DNA from: Leuctra nigra | Taxonomy: Eukaryota > Arthropoda > Insecta > Plecoptera > Leuctridae | Length of the DNA: 64,000 bases | Direction of reading: 5' to 3' | Assembly (NCBI GenBank): GCA_934045905.1 | Contig: OW203762.1 | Coordinates: 48,633,411 to 48,697,410, forward strand | Part shown: positions 56,801-64,000 of the stretch, piece by piece | Layout: each line of letters opens with the position of its first letter | How positions within the stretch are numbered: the first letter of the stretch is position 1 | Program-made: the position numbers and the translations under genes | Notes under the pieces: model-generated | Database searches by the model: none | What the model saw: only the letters and a program-made list of their open reading frames with translations | What the model was told of the DNA's origin: nothing

Positions 56801-59800
56801 AAAATCAAAATGATCAGGCTGGATACCTGGTGACAAGAGTGTGACTCACGGTAACGAGCTGTACAATGTCAGCGCCAGTGCTGTGTACTGGAACCCGCAG
56901 CAGCCTGTGCTCGTGTCTCGCGCCGTAGCTTGGGTGCGCGCCACACGCCGCACTGTCTCCCGGCGTTACATCTCCACGCACGCACACGATCACACGCTCC
57001 GACTCTAGCAGCAGCTGCAGGACCAGGCGGCGTGCAAACCCAGACATCCCACGCCTTTGGCCACCAATCACATCGCACAAGGCAGCCGAGAGGAGGGTCT
57101 GATTGGCCGGATGGCAGGAGCAACACCGGGAGAGGAAAGTCACCACGCTCGTCTCCAGAGCTGATCTTCCTGTGTCGGGAAGAAGACATTCTGTCCGGGA
57201 CAGTCGGGAGAGGAGAGGGTGCCAGAACACAGACGCCTCCTCCGTTCCCATCCAGTCTCTCATCCTCCCATCCAAGGTGAGCTGTGTGAGAAAGTCCAGC
57301 AGAAGAGTGACATCCTCCAGGTCTTCCTGCGTCTGCTCCAGGATCATCCGCGATATCCGGGCCGGAAGTCCCGAGTCCAGGAGGTGGGTGACGTTGGGAG
57401 GAGACTGACAGGCGGTTGCCAAGGTCACGAGACAGCCGAGGTCCCCGCCAGTGTCCAGACACTTGACAGCTGAGTCCAGGAGGCGCTGGAAGAGTTCTGG
57501 GCGAACCCGGCACACGGAGCAGAGGCATAAGTCCGCTGCTAGCTTCACGTCCAGTTCACATGCTGGGCTGAAACATAAATCACAGGTTCAGCAAATACTC
57601 CTAACATTAACTGTGAATTCCGGCGAGTTCAAATTAAACAATTATATTATGTAGACAATAGAATAGGGAACTCCTCGCTCTAGTTGTAGAATGGATTAAA
57701 AATGTGAAATATTGAAAGTATACATTGTCTAGGATGTAGACAGACAAACAAAACTTTATTGTGGAATAAATAGTTTTCAAGTACAGTGGAACCTATTTAG
57801 TACGTTACTCCTTAATATGTTTTTCTCCTAAGTACGTTTTTTTTAAAAAGGTCCATTCCCCATAAGAACACATGCTAAATTGTTTCATTAGTACATACGT
57901 TTTTTTTCTTCAGTCCCTAAAACGTACGAAAGAGGTTCCACTGTACCTAATAGGCTTGTTCATGCAAAGCTCAGCATAGACGGCACCACTACGCTTCCTG
58001 CTGTCAGCCTTCTTAAAATCTATGGTTGCTATGGCAACCCACTTGAACTTGAACTAATCCTCTATTACGACATAACACACTCTTGTTACTTTCTGCTATT
58101 TGAGCGAGCGAAGCGAGCGTCTCCTTTGGGCTCTTTTGGCACGGACCTCTGTTTTTTTTTTGTTTTTTTTGCTATTAACCGATACACAGGTTGCACCGTT
58201 TCAGCGATCGATCTGAAATTTTGCACACATGTAAAACCAACCTTCTCTGTTTGCAGACCCAAATTTTTTTTTAAATCCATTCATTGGTTAAAATTTAAAT
58301 AAATATCTCCTGATAGGCTGAAAAATTAAAACGGTCTTTCGTTAATTCTGATCAAACTCATATTTTGGCAATACAGGTCAGAGTTTTTCTTCGATCGAGC
58401 TAAAATTTTGCACACATGTAAAACCAACCTTCTCTGTTTGCAGGCCCTATTTTTTTTGAAATCCATTCATTGGTTAAAATTTAAATAAATATCTCCTGAT
58501 AGGCTGAAAAATGAAAACGGTCTTCGATATTTCTGATCAAACTCATATTTTGTATGATCATTAAGACCAATATTGTCTCTTATTTTACAAAATTTCATCC
58601 CAATTAGTTAAGAACGTATGAACTTATTGATATTTTTAATATCTGTCATTAATGAAGTATCGAAAGTAATGTTTTCCAGTGCCACTTGAATTGAATCTGA
58701 TTTGCTTTATTTACCAGGGTGCTTAGATTAGATGCTGTTTTCAAGTTTCGATGAAAAGCATCGAGAAAATAAGGAACACAACTGACCTCTAGTGGATTTT
58801 GTGGTACTAGGTAAATGGCGGCTATCAAGGGCGAGTTTGCATAAATATAAATACAAATATTTGATATAGTTGTTTGTTATGGCCAAGAAAGTAAATTTAC
58901 AGCTAAATATCAATTTCATTTGTATTTTGTTTTTTCACTGCTTTATGGAAACACGAAATGTAAAACAAACAAATTAATATGTGGACCTGATAGTAGCCAT
59001 CTTGCCAGAAGTGGCTCCATCACGTATCACTTATTTGTGGGAATACTTTTTTATGGATTGAGTGATCATATTTCAATTAAATATGGATGCTAATGTTTTC
59101 TTTGCGTTATGTACGCATTTCCGGTTCGAGAATTTGCACGTACCCGTGCTCGCTCATCAACGCGTTACACTGAGCGTTTTCCTAGTTATTTAAATATGCT
59201 GATATGAATCTGCTTCATGACTCACCCAGGTTGACTGAGAGCCAAGAGCCGAGCGAACTCTTGATTGCTGACGACCAGCTGCGCCCGCCACATAGCAGCC
59301 GCTGCCGAGCGCAGGTACTCAGCTCCAGGCCTGGGGGTGTCGCACAGCCATCCCAGCAGCGCCTTGAGTCGCTCCGTCTCCTCGCACACCGCGCTCACCA
59401 GTGCAGCCGACACGCGGCGCTCTAGCAGAAGCGCCAGGCGCTCGGGCGGCGCTTGTCTTGCCAAGCACAGCAGCACTGCCTCGGCCGACGACGCCGGCAG
59501 ATCGGCACAGGCTTCCAACAGGCCCGGCGCCTGCTCGGTGGCACTCGACATGGCGGACGACAAGTGTGGGATAGGCGCTGACACCAGGAGGCAACGCTGA
59601 AGCAGCGCTAGCCAACGCAGGCTGATGTTTGTTGCCAAGGACGTCTGTAGCCAGAACAGTTTCATAAATACCTCAAAAGGAAAACTCTTCCTAAATCGTA
59701 AATCTTTATTTTGTTTAATGAACTTTGTTTTTAATTACAATTGAAAACATCACAAATCAAGTGAAGTAGTAGCAGGCCAGTGAAAAGTACCTTAGTGTTC

Positions 59801-62800
59801 GTGGCGCATGCGGTGGGAACTCCGAGCAGTTTGACCTGCGCCAGTCCCATGTTAGCGCAGTCCCGTGGCCGGTAGAGCCGCAGGAGCACGGCGCAGGCCA
59901 GCTCGGGCTGTGGCAGCTGCAGGCGCAGCAGTGTCTGACCAGCAGTGTCAGCAGCAGCACACAGTGGCACCAGAGTGCAGTCCCGAGCCACCTCAACTGC
60001 CACCCGGGCGGGACATGTAGCCAGTGCAGCCAGGTGGGGCACCAGTTGCACCTAGAACATCAGACAACATTACAAAATGTAGTGTTCAGAAAGATTCATG
60101 TGTTTAAATCTCAAAACTATCCCAGTACTTCTACTGGATTATTTTATACTGTATTTTTCTCATATTTTCTAAGATTAAAATGATATTTTTTTTAGTATCT
60201 ATCAAAGGAGTGCAGCCCTAATCCACATCCAACCAGTCTGGGCATGTGGATATTCGAGTTTTGACTTCAACTTCAACATCAAATTCCAGAATAGTGAATA
60301 GTCCCTCGACCTGATTCTTTCCAGTGATTGAAACGGTTTGAAATGTCTAACCTGGTGCAGCATGACCGCGCAGGGCAGACGCAAGAGCAGCTCCACATAT
60401 GCCTCGTCCGCGTAGAAGCGGTGTGACCAGGGCGGCGTGCGAGCCCGGCGGTGCGGGGGCTGGGCCTGAAGCAGGACCTCGGCAGGAGCAGCGGTCGAGC
60501 TCACCGAGCACAATGGGGCAAAGTTGCTCAGACCGTCGATCTTGGGCTCCGCGTCCGTCTCGCTCAAGTGGCGCATCATGGAGGACACGGCGCGCGCTCC
60601 GCCAGAGCTCTTTGCGCCGCACTCGACAATTCTGCACAAAATTCACAAATTGTAGCATTTTATATGGCAGAAAAAATGTCCATATATATGGATGGAACTG
60701 TACAATTTTATAGATTCTAGTACTAGGTACCTATCTATGAACATGTAGATAGATGTAGGTTCTATCGCATGTAGGTACACCTACACCTACTTGAAACAAC
60801 ACCGTTTCAAGGTTTGATCCATTCACACCAATACCTCTTCCACAAACTTTTGGAAACAAATTCAATCTGAATTGATATTGCCAGTCATATTATCCTTATG
60901 GCAGCAAACAAAATGGGTTTAAATCTGTTTATAGAATAAAATAAGGTCCCAGAAAAGCTCCAAAAAGATTTTTTCACGGACAATACAATGACGAACAGCA
61001 ACGACATTTAACAAGGCTGGTCAAAGAGTTAAACATAATTAGCCAAGCCCCATCCTGATGCTAATGAGAAGTAAAGAATGATTTCTGATATCGTTCACTA
61101 CAACCCCGACCGAGTAATGAGTGTTCTGACCTTGTAGCGAGCAGGTCTGCGCCGCCATGCTGCACCCACGCCTCCACGGCCGGCACGGAGTCGAGTGTGG
61201 CCAGCAGGAAGCGCGACATGGCCTCACTCATCTCCGTCTGTGTCAGCAGCTCCAGCGCGCCCAGCAGCACCGGCTGCGCTGACAGCTTCATGAGCGTGCG
61301 ATGGAGCGCGCTGCCCAGTGAAGACTCCTCCTCCGTCCAGGCGTTGAGCGCGGCCAGCAGACGCAGCACGGTGGCGCGCCGTGTGGACATAGTAGGACAC
61401 TCAGCGGCCAGATCCAGCAGGCCCACCAGTAGCGTGTCACGGGAGGCTGGGCTTGGGGCTGCCGGCACGGAGCTCGCTGCACGCATAAAACACTCGATCA
61501 ATATATAGTCCTCCTAGACATCTTACAGAAGTCAACAATCTATAAACAAATAAAAATTGATCGGAACAGAAAATTAATAGTCTCGTACAATCCGTGTAAT
61601 ATGAAGGAAGCACTAGTAGATTAAGAATGTAAATTGCATTTGGAATAATTTGTTGTCAGTGAGCTTCAATATTAACGTGGCGCGATCACTCGATATAGCA
61701 CCTTTTTATTTATTATTGAAATAACCATTTCAAAAAACTTTTTACAAGAGTTCAACTATATTTAAGTATAAAATACTCATTTAAAGTCCTGTAGTTTGCA
61801 ACTCCCGCCCAATATTGAGTTTTCAATTTTATGACTTTTAAGAATGAACAAAACTTTAACATGAGAGGTATAGGAAAATCATTTCGAATTTGGTTAATAA
61901 CTTTTAAAATAGCACACGTTGGTATTGTTTTCGATTTTTTTCCTGATAGTATGTCCGTATGTCTACCAGAAAAAAAGTCTTCTTCTTCTTCTACCCTAGG
62001 GTTGGGATTCGATTTGCTTTTCTAAATCGATGTCAAAGTGAAAATTTCGACATCAAATCGAAACAATTTCGACATCGTAAAAATAGGCAACAAAAATAGG
62101 CACTCGACATCGAAATTACGGTGAAATATGGCAACATTGCAGTTTGCGCCTGGCCAAAGCCAAGGCCATGCGTCTAGCGCGAGAGAAATCCCTTTCCCAT
62201 CCCTTGCGGCAACAAAAGGACAAGGAAATGATTGAAGTGAAGTATTTTTTAGTTTGGAATGTCCTGCAAACATTTAATTATGTAAAATTGAACAATTAAT
62301 GTCATATTTCGTCTCAAATCCATTTGCAAATTCGTGGCTTTAGAACACTTTTTGCCGTAATATATTCCGCGAAGCAAAACATTGTCTGCTTTACTGTTAA
62401 CACCTAAAAAAAAAACACTTTCCACACTTCACTTTGTCTGTAATAATTTTTTGAAAGCCAACATAATTTCATAAGAGAATAAAAATAGCACACACCCTGA
62501 GAGGCAAGAGACAACTGACCATAGTGTCAGTGACCTTCCCTCCCCTATCCCAAAATACACAGGCGGTATGCAGGAAGGGCAGAAGTAGGCCAGCTGATCT
62601 TGTTGCACTGTTGCCAGATCTCCTTTTGGGCGCGAAATTTCAAACATTTAAGATACAAAAACGATGTCAATCGATTTTTCGATTTAGATATTCAGATCGA
62701 TGTCAAATCGAAAGTTAAAATCCATTCGACATCGATGTCAAATCGAAATATCGATGTCAAGTCCCAACCCTATTCTACCCGCAAAGATTGGGCTAAAAAC

Positions 62801-64000
62801 CCGTTCCGTCCTCAAGGTGCAGCCCATCTTTTCCTTGGCCCGCCAATGTCGCGCCTGCCCTTCAGTTCATAGTGAAGAGCCCATTTGGGAATTCTCTCAT
62901 TTGACCATAGAGATATATTACAGAGAGGGGTAACTACTGGTTAATGCTTGACTAATTTTGAAAGATCCTTTTTCTCCATATTGGAGATATTTCATAATTC
63001 ACTGCCACTGAAATGGAAAATTAATTCGGAAGGCAGTGAAAAAATTACTTTGAGCTGTCAAATTTTAAACTTACTAGAAACACGTTTTTAACTTGAATCG
63101 GAAGACTATTACAATATTATATCTTGTTTTTACTGTACATTTATTTGTTCTATGTTGTTTGTTACTGTGAAGTATGCACTGAAGGTTAGTACAAAGTAAC
63201 ATTCAAGTCTCTTGCCAACAACATTACAATCGAGGGGGGTGCCATTTTTAAAGTAATTTTTGAAATAATCTCCAAGATGGTGGCTGAGCATGCTCAGATC
63301 TACCCTGACAATGTACATCGCATCATACCAAGGCTGGCTATCTACTTGCCCCTCTCTGTAAGTATATGAATCTCTATGATTTGACATCCTTTCTACATGG
63401 TCGGCCCATCTTCTCCTGTACTGTGATATATTCTTATTGATTTCCTTAATTTCATTTTTTCCTTAGAAAAAAAGTTTTTTGTTAAAATCTAACGGCACAA
63501 AAAAATTAGAACTTCATTTTAGCTTAAAAAGACACGATTTTACTTGTCTGCCATAAGATAGCATGGGGGAGAAAACTCAAATTATCTCAGAAACTAGAGA
63601 CGAGAAGTTTTTAATTTTTTCAGGGATTGTGTATGGCATGATTATCAATAAGTACACAAAGAATCATGAAGATCTGAAACTATGCCTCGAGTGATCGCGC
63701 TACCTTAAATGCCAATATTACACCTGATGTAAGAATGGTTACACATTTCTAGTAAAACTCGCACTCACCAGGTGGTTTTGGCCGAACTTCGCTGCCGAGG
63801 CAATGCTCATAGACGATGACGGCGATTCTATCCGCAAGGTCATCTCCCACCGGCTCCTTCTTGGCACCTCTCAGCACCTCTACAAGCCGACATTGAGCAT
63901 CCAGAGGCCCAGTGCGGACCGCCAGAGGCCCGCCCAGCTTTGTCATGGCCTCCACCATCATAACGAGTCCGGCGGAATCATCGGCAGCCGTCAGCACATC
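44436..64000 (-). CDS. BIRC6: BIRC6/Bruce, C-terminal third (18 exons; 5' part off window)
   Basis: Giant inhibitor-of-apoptosis protein with hybrid E2/E3 ubiquitin ligase activity. It acts on the Golgi/endosome surface and at the midbody, and ubiquitinates caspases, caspase-9, Smac/DIABLO, HtrA2 and LC3B. Seen: eighteen minus-strand exons (listed) with matching phases encode about 1,690 residues. Conserved blocks in family order are [78 protein letters not shown] and the UBC domain with [15 protein letters not shown]. The WD-like and BIR regions belong to exons right of the window. The gene ends at 44436, 2.8 kb before the ZAD locus start. Introns hold many transposons. Identification is very secure from the UBC and flanking blocks. 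Confidence 0.95.
44996..45074. repeat. Dispersed hairpin, copy 2
   Basis: CTGCTAGGCCGAGAAAGACT and the complementary GACGTCTTTCTCAACCTAAC around the loop GCGCGCTCACCTTGC; same as 36533-36617 with a more decayed right arm. Both copies are preceded by GAACTCTCA(C/A)CAGA. Confidence 0.75.
45576..45595. repeat. Perfect 20-bp palindrome
   Basis: TGTGATGTTATAACATCACA, followed by a short (TA)n run at about 45607-45620. Confidence 0.85.
45690..45824 (-). CDS. BIRC6: BIRC6 exon after the UBC fold
   Basis: 135 nt, phase 0. Acceptor ccttttgaag, donor TTGAAG|GTGAGTCT. Encodes [20 protein letters not shown] and TRRTARS-like SMARTless helix text read as [18 protein letters not shown]. It corresponds to the helical extension that follows the UBC domain in BIRC6. 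Confidence 0.9.
46300..47509 (+). mobile_element. Non-LTR retrotransposon 3' end (jockey/CR1-like RT C-terminus)
   Basis: The open frame at 46497-47213, continuous upstream to about 46330, encodes the C-terminal part of a reverse transcriptase: [49 protein letters not shown] and [14 protein letters not shown]. The RT core is missing. A (TTA)n tail at 47487-47509 marks the 3' end. It sits opposite to BIRC6 in one of its introns. The 238-codon frame is intact, so the insertion may be fairly young. Confidence 0.8.
47536..47853. mobile_element. Foldback element, arms about 80 bp
   Basis: GGAGGCCAAGTCTTGAAACT ... TTACTGTAAGAATGA at left and TCATTCTTACATTAAATGGG ... AGACTTGGCCTCC at right, almost exact complements, with about 157 bp between. 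In a BIRC6 intron. Confidence 0.8.
48367..48555 (-). CDS. BIRC6: BIRC6 exon, C-terminal half of the UBC fold
   Basis: 189 nt, phase 0. Acceptor gattcctgcag, donor AGACAG|GTACGGAA. Encodes [20 protein letters not shown], then [19 protein letters not shown] and [15 protein letters not shown], near-identical to vertebrate BIRC6. Confidence 0.95.
48943..49195. mobile_element. Foldback element, arms about 65 bp
   Basis: GCGATTGTATAACTTTCTTA ... CAATTGATGAAAGTTA against AATTACTTTCATCAATTGG ... GTAATACAATCGC. In a BIRC6 intron. Confidence 0.75.
49369..49608 (-). CDS. BIRC6: BIRC6 exon with the UBC catalytic cysteine
   Basis: 240 nt, phase 0. Acceptor ctgtgttgcag, donor CTGCAG|GTGAGTCA. Encodes [27 protein letters not shown] and [20 protein letters not shown]. 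The E2 active-site Cys (residue 56 of the exon) is codon TGC at 49443-49441, after the usual NDGKV. All core E2 features are present, so the enzyme should be active. Confidence 0.95.
49900..50226 (-). CDS. BIRC6: BIRC6 exon preceding the UBC core
   Basis: 327 nt, phase 0. Acceptor ggcaattgcag, donor ATGAAG|GTATGCAG. Encodes [34 protein letters not shown] and [20 protein letters not shown], ending DRLDLMK, the N-terminal part of the BIRC6 UBC fold. Confidence 0.92.
50536..50903. mobile_element. hAT-like non-autonomous element, 368 bp, with CGGGTA-rich ends
   Basis: Termini TAGGGATGTCGGCGGGT and ACCCGCCGACATCCCTA, with perfect 8-bp duplication CTATATAT (50528-50535, 50904-50911). Both ends are packed with CGGGTA / TACCCG units. 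In a BIRC6 intron. Confidence 0.9.
50934..51320 (-). CDS. BIRC6: BIRC6 exon
   Basis: 387 nt, phase 0. Acceptor atgtttgtgcag, donor GTGCAG|GTTCGTAC. Encodes [40 protein letters not shown] and [14 protein letters not shown]. Confidence 0.9.
51630..51872 (-). CDS. BIRC6: BIRC6 exon
   Basis: 243 nt. Acceptor gatgtgtgtag, donor CTGCAG|GTCAGACA. Begins with a highly acidic segment ([27 protein letters not shown]), then the strongly conserved [18 protein letters not shown] and [16 protein letters not shown]. Confidence 0.9.
51922..52448. mobile_element. hAT-like non-autonomous element, 527 bp, with TTCGAA-rich ends
   Basis: Termini TAAGGGTGTGCGAATATTCG and TATTCGCACACCCCTA; perfect 8-bp duplication AAAACATT (51914-51921, 52449-52456). 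Arrays of ATTCGAA fill both ends. In a BIRC6 intron. Confidence 0.9.
53158..53348 (-). CDS. BIRC6: BIRC6 exon
   Basis: 191 nt. Acceptor gtcttgctttcag|GC, donor GGCGAA|GTGAGTCT. Encodes [20 protein letters not shown] and [20 protein letters not shown]. Phase matches both neighbours. Confidence 0.88.
53550..54138 (+). mobile_element. Non-LTR retrotransposon 3' end with frameshift
   Basis: The frame at 53562-54059 begins with an RT thumb-like stretch ([17 protein letters not shown] read from MYFLP) and continues [20 protein letters not shown] and [14 protein letters not shown] frameshift near 53,900 moves the tail ([29 protein letters not shown]) to another frame. Ends in GATTATTATTATT. Related to 33836-34230. 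In a BIRC6 intron, antisense to the gene. Confidence 0.7.
54288..54440. mobile_element. Fragment of a CGGGTA-ended element
   Basis: TAGTGGTCGGATTCGGGTAA, then CCCCGGGTACC: the same terminus as the right end of 3440-3925. The other end was not identified. Confidence 0.45.
54524..54800 (-). CDS. BIRC6: BIRC6 exon
   Basis: 277 nt. Acceptor tttctgttgtcag, donor GAAGATG|GTAATTAT. Encodes [20 protein letters not shown], then a proline-rich run ([20 protein letters not shown]) and helices ending [12 protein letters not shown]. Confidence 0.88.
55237..55370 (-). CDS. BIRC6: BIRC6 exon
   Basis: 134 nt. Acceptor ctctgtacag|CG, donor GACAAG|GTAAAAGT. Encodes [20 protein letters not shown] and [14 protein letters not shown], one of the clearest BIRC6 signatures. 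Confidence 0.9.
55449..55595 (-). CDS. BIRC6: BIRC6 exon
   Basis: 147 nt. Acceptor gtatattacag, donor CCGCGAG|GTCAGTAG. Encodes [20 protein letters not shown] and QYIVDQGGS, a conserved BIRC6 block. Confidence 0.88.
56555..56657 (-). CDS. BIRC6: BIRC6 exon (linker)
   Basis: 103 nt. Acceptor tttgtatccag|GGT, donor GCTACTC|GTGAGTTC. Encodes a charged, probably disordered linker ([25 protein letters not shown]). Confidence 0.75.
56850..57567 (-). CDS. BIRC6: BIRC6 exon (largest in the window)
   Basis: 718 nt, 1 + 239 codons. Acceptor atttatgtttcag|C, donor GTTACC|GTGAGTCA. Encodes [19 protein letters not shown], then helical repeats with [17 protein letters not shown], and ends GADIVQLVT. Antisense frames on the plus strand (56930-57280 and others) are shadows. 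Confidence 0.88.
57782..57945. mobile_element. pogo/Tigger-like MITE, 164 bp with TA flanks
   Basis: TACAGTGGAACCTATTTAGT(ACG) at left and (CGT)ACGAAAGAGGTTCCACTGTA at right. The CAGTGGAACCTC tip is typical of pogo/Tigger. In a BIRC6 intron. Confidence 0.8.
58086..58600. repeat. Dispersed repeat copy 2 with an internal tandem duplication
   Basis: GAGCGAGCGAAGCGAGCG, then GGCACGGACCTCTG, then two near-identical 180-bp units starting near 58190 and 58375, each containing TTTTGCACACATGTAAAACC, AACCTTCTCTGTTTGCAG and AAATATCTCCTGATAGGCTG. Related to 42590-43440 and to part of the 23213-25414 element. Confidence 0.75.
58761..59044. repeat. Dispersed 280-bp repeat, copy 3
   Basis: Same family as 12707-12986, same orientation, differing mainly by a short ATACAAAT insertion and scattered substitutions. 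In a BIRC6 intron. Confidence 0.85.
59226..59644 (-). CDS. BIRC6: BIRC6 exon
   Basis: 419 nt. Acceptor gttctggctacag, donor CCTGG|GTGAGTCA leaving GG, completed by C. Very Leu/Ala-rich alpha-helical stretch with [20 protein letters not shown]. Third positions are G/C-rich. Confidence 0.85.
59791..60051 (-). CDS. BIRC6: BIRC6 exon
   Basis: 261 nt, phase 0 both ends. Acceptor atgttctag, donor ACTAAG|GTACTTTT. Encodes [20 protein letters not shown] and a Cys-containing repeat, 87 residues. Confidence 0.85.
60352..60631 (-). CDS. BIRC6: BIRC6 exon
   Basis: 280 nt. Acceptor ttttgtgcag|A ATT, donor CACCAG|GTTAGACA. Contains [19 protein letters not shown] and [19 protein letters not shown], blocks well conserved in BIRC6. 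Confidence 0.88.
61131..61476 (-). CDS. BIRC6: BIRC6 exon
   Basis: 346 nt. Acceptor tttatgcgtgcag, donor CTACAAG|GTCAGAAC. Starts with two bases of a split codon and ends with AG, completed by A of the next exon. Encodes Leu/Ala-rich helical repeats ([38 protein letters not shown]). Confidence 0.85.
61997..62772. mobile_element. hAT-like non-autonomous element, 776 bp, with ATCGATGTC-rich ends
   Basis: Termini TAGGGTTGGGATTCGAT and ATGTCAAGTCCCAACCCTA with perfect 8-bp duplication TTCTACCC (61989-61996, 62773-62780). Both ends carry repeats of CGATGTCAAATCGAAA or its relatives. No transposase frame. In a BIRC6 intron. Confidence 0.9.
62781..63768. other. Remainder of the BIRC6 intron
   Basis: AT-rich DNA; the minus-strand frame at 63130-63387 has no recognisable domain. 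Nothing supported. Confidence 0.45.
63769..64000 (-). CDS. BIRC6: BIRC6 exon (5' end off window)
   Basis: Open to the window edge; donor CCACCTG|GTGAGTGC leaves one base (G), which joins CG of the next exon to give Ala. Encodes a helical-repeat type region ([19 protein letters not shown]). At least 77 residues. Confidence 0.8.

Noticed and set aside
56930..57473. Several plus-strand frames of 84 to 116 codons
   Set aside because: Antisense shadows of the G/C-rich BIRC6 exon 56850-57567.

Overview
The window is animal nuclear DNA, almost certainly from an arthropod and most likely an insect. It has split genes with GT-AG introns, a ZAD domain (an arthropod zinc-finger-associated domain), a BIRC6/Bruce gene and AT-rich introns full of hAT-like, Tc1/mariner/pogo-like and non-LTR elements. 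Short TAGGTACCTA-type motifs are common. The species cannot be fixed from this sequence alone. No tRNA, rRNA or CRISPR array was seen.

Two genes occupy the window, both on the minus strand. The first (about 41,609 down to beyond base 1) reads as one large ZAD-C2H2 zinc-finger locus, not ten separate zinc-finger genes. Five constant 5' exons (41597-41609, 36041-36261, 35418-35606, 32566-32640, 32396-32487) join in frame. They encode a start, a complete ZAD (two CxxC pairs) and a basic/acidic linker of about 197 residues. The last constant exon ends after two bases of a codon (AG|gt). Downstream lie ten large C2H2-array exons at 26300-27074, 22328-22871, 20435-21110, 19437-20253, 16124-16946, 14519-15866, 10925-11981, 7129-8113, 4920-6567 and 1-1311. 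Every one opens at a splice acceptor with exactly one base that completes the same split Arg codon. Nine end at their own stop codon in the window and eight of these are followed by a poly(A) signal. The tenth runs off the left edge. This is the architecture of mutually exclusive 3'-terminal exons, as in Drosophila lola or mod(mdg4), but with a ZAD in place of a BTB domain: one protein-interaction module can be joined to ten DNA-binding arrays of 6 to 16 fingers. A decayed eleventh finger exon lies at about 8593-8995.

The second gene (44436-64000, running off the right edge) is the 3' third of BIRC6/Bruce, the giant IAP and E2/E3 ubiquitin-conjugating enzyme. Eighteen exons with consistent phases encode about 1,690 C-terminal residues, including the UBC domain with its catalytic Cys codon at 49441-49443. 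The BIR domain would lie off the right edge. BIRC6 and the ZAD locus are arranged head to tail, about 2.8 kb apart.

The non-coding space is dominated by mobile DNA. At least seven hAT-like non-autonomous elements have 8-bp target-site duplications (six perfect, one 7 of 8). Four of these share a TAGGG or TAAGGG terminal scaffold, each followed by arrays of a different short motif. Other contents are several foldback MITEs, a 280-bp family present three times, four truncated or decayed non-LTR retrotransposon 3' ends, and a 160-bp-arm hairpin inside the largest hAT-like element.
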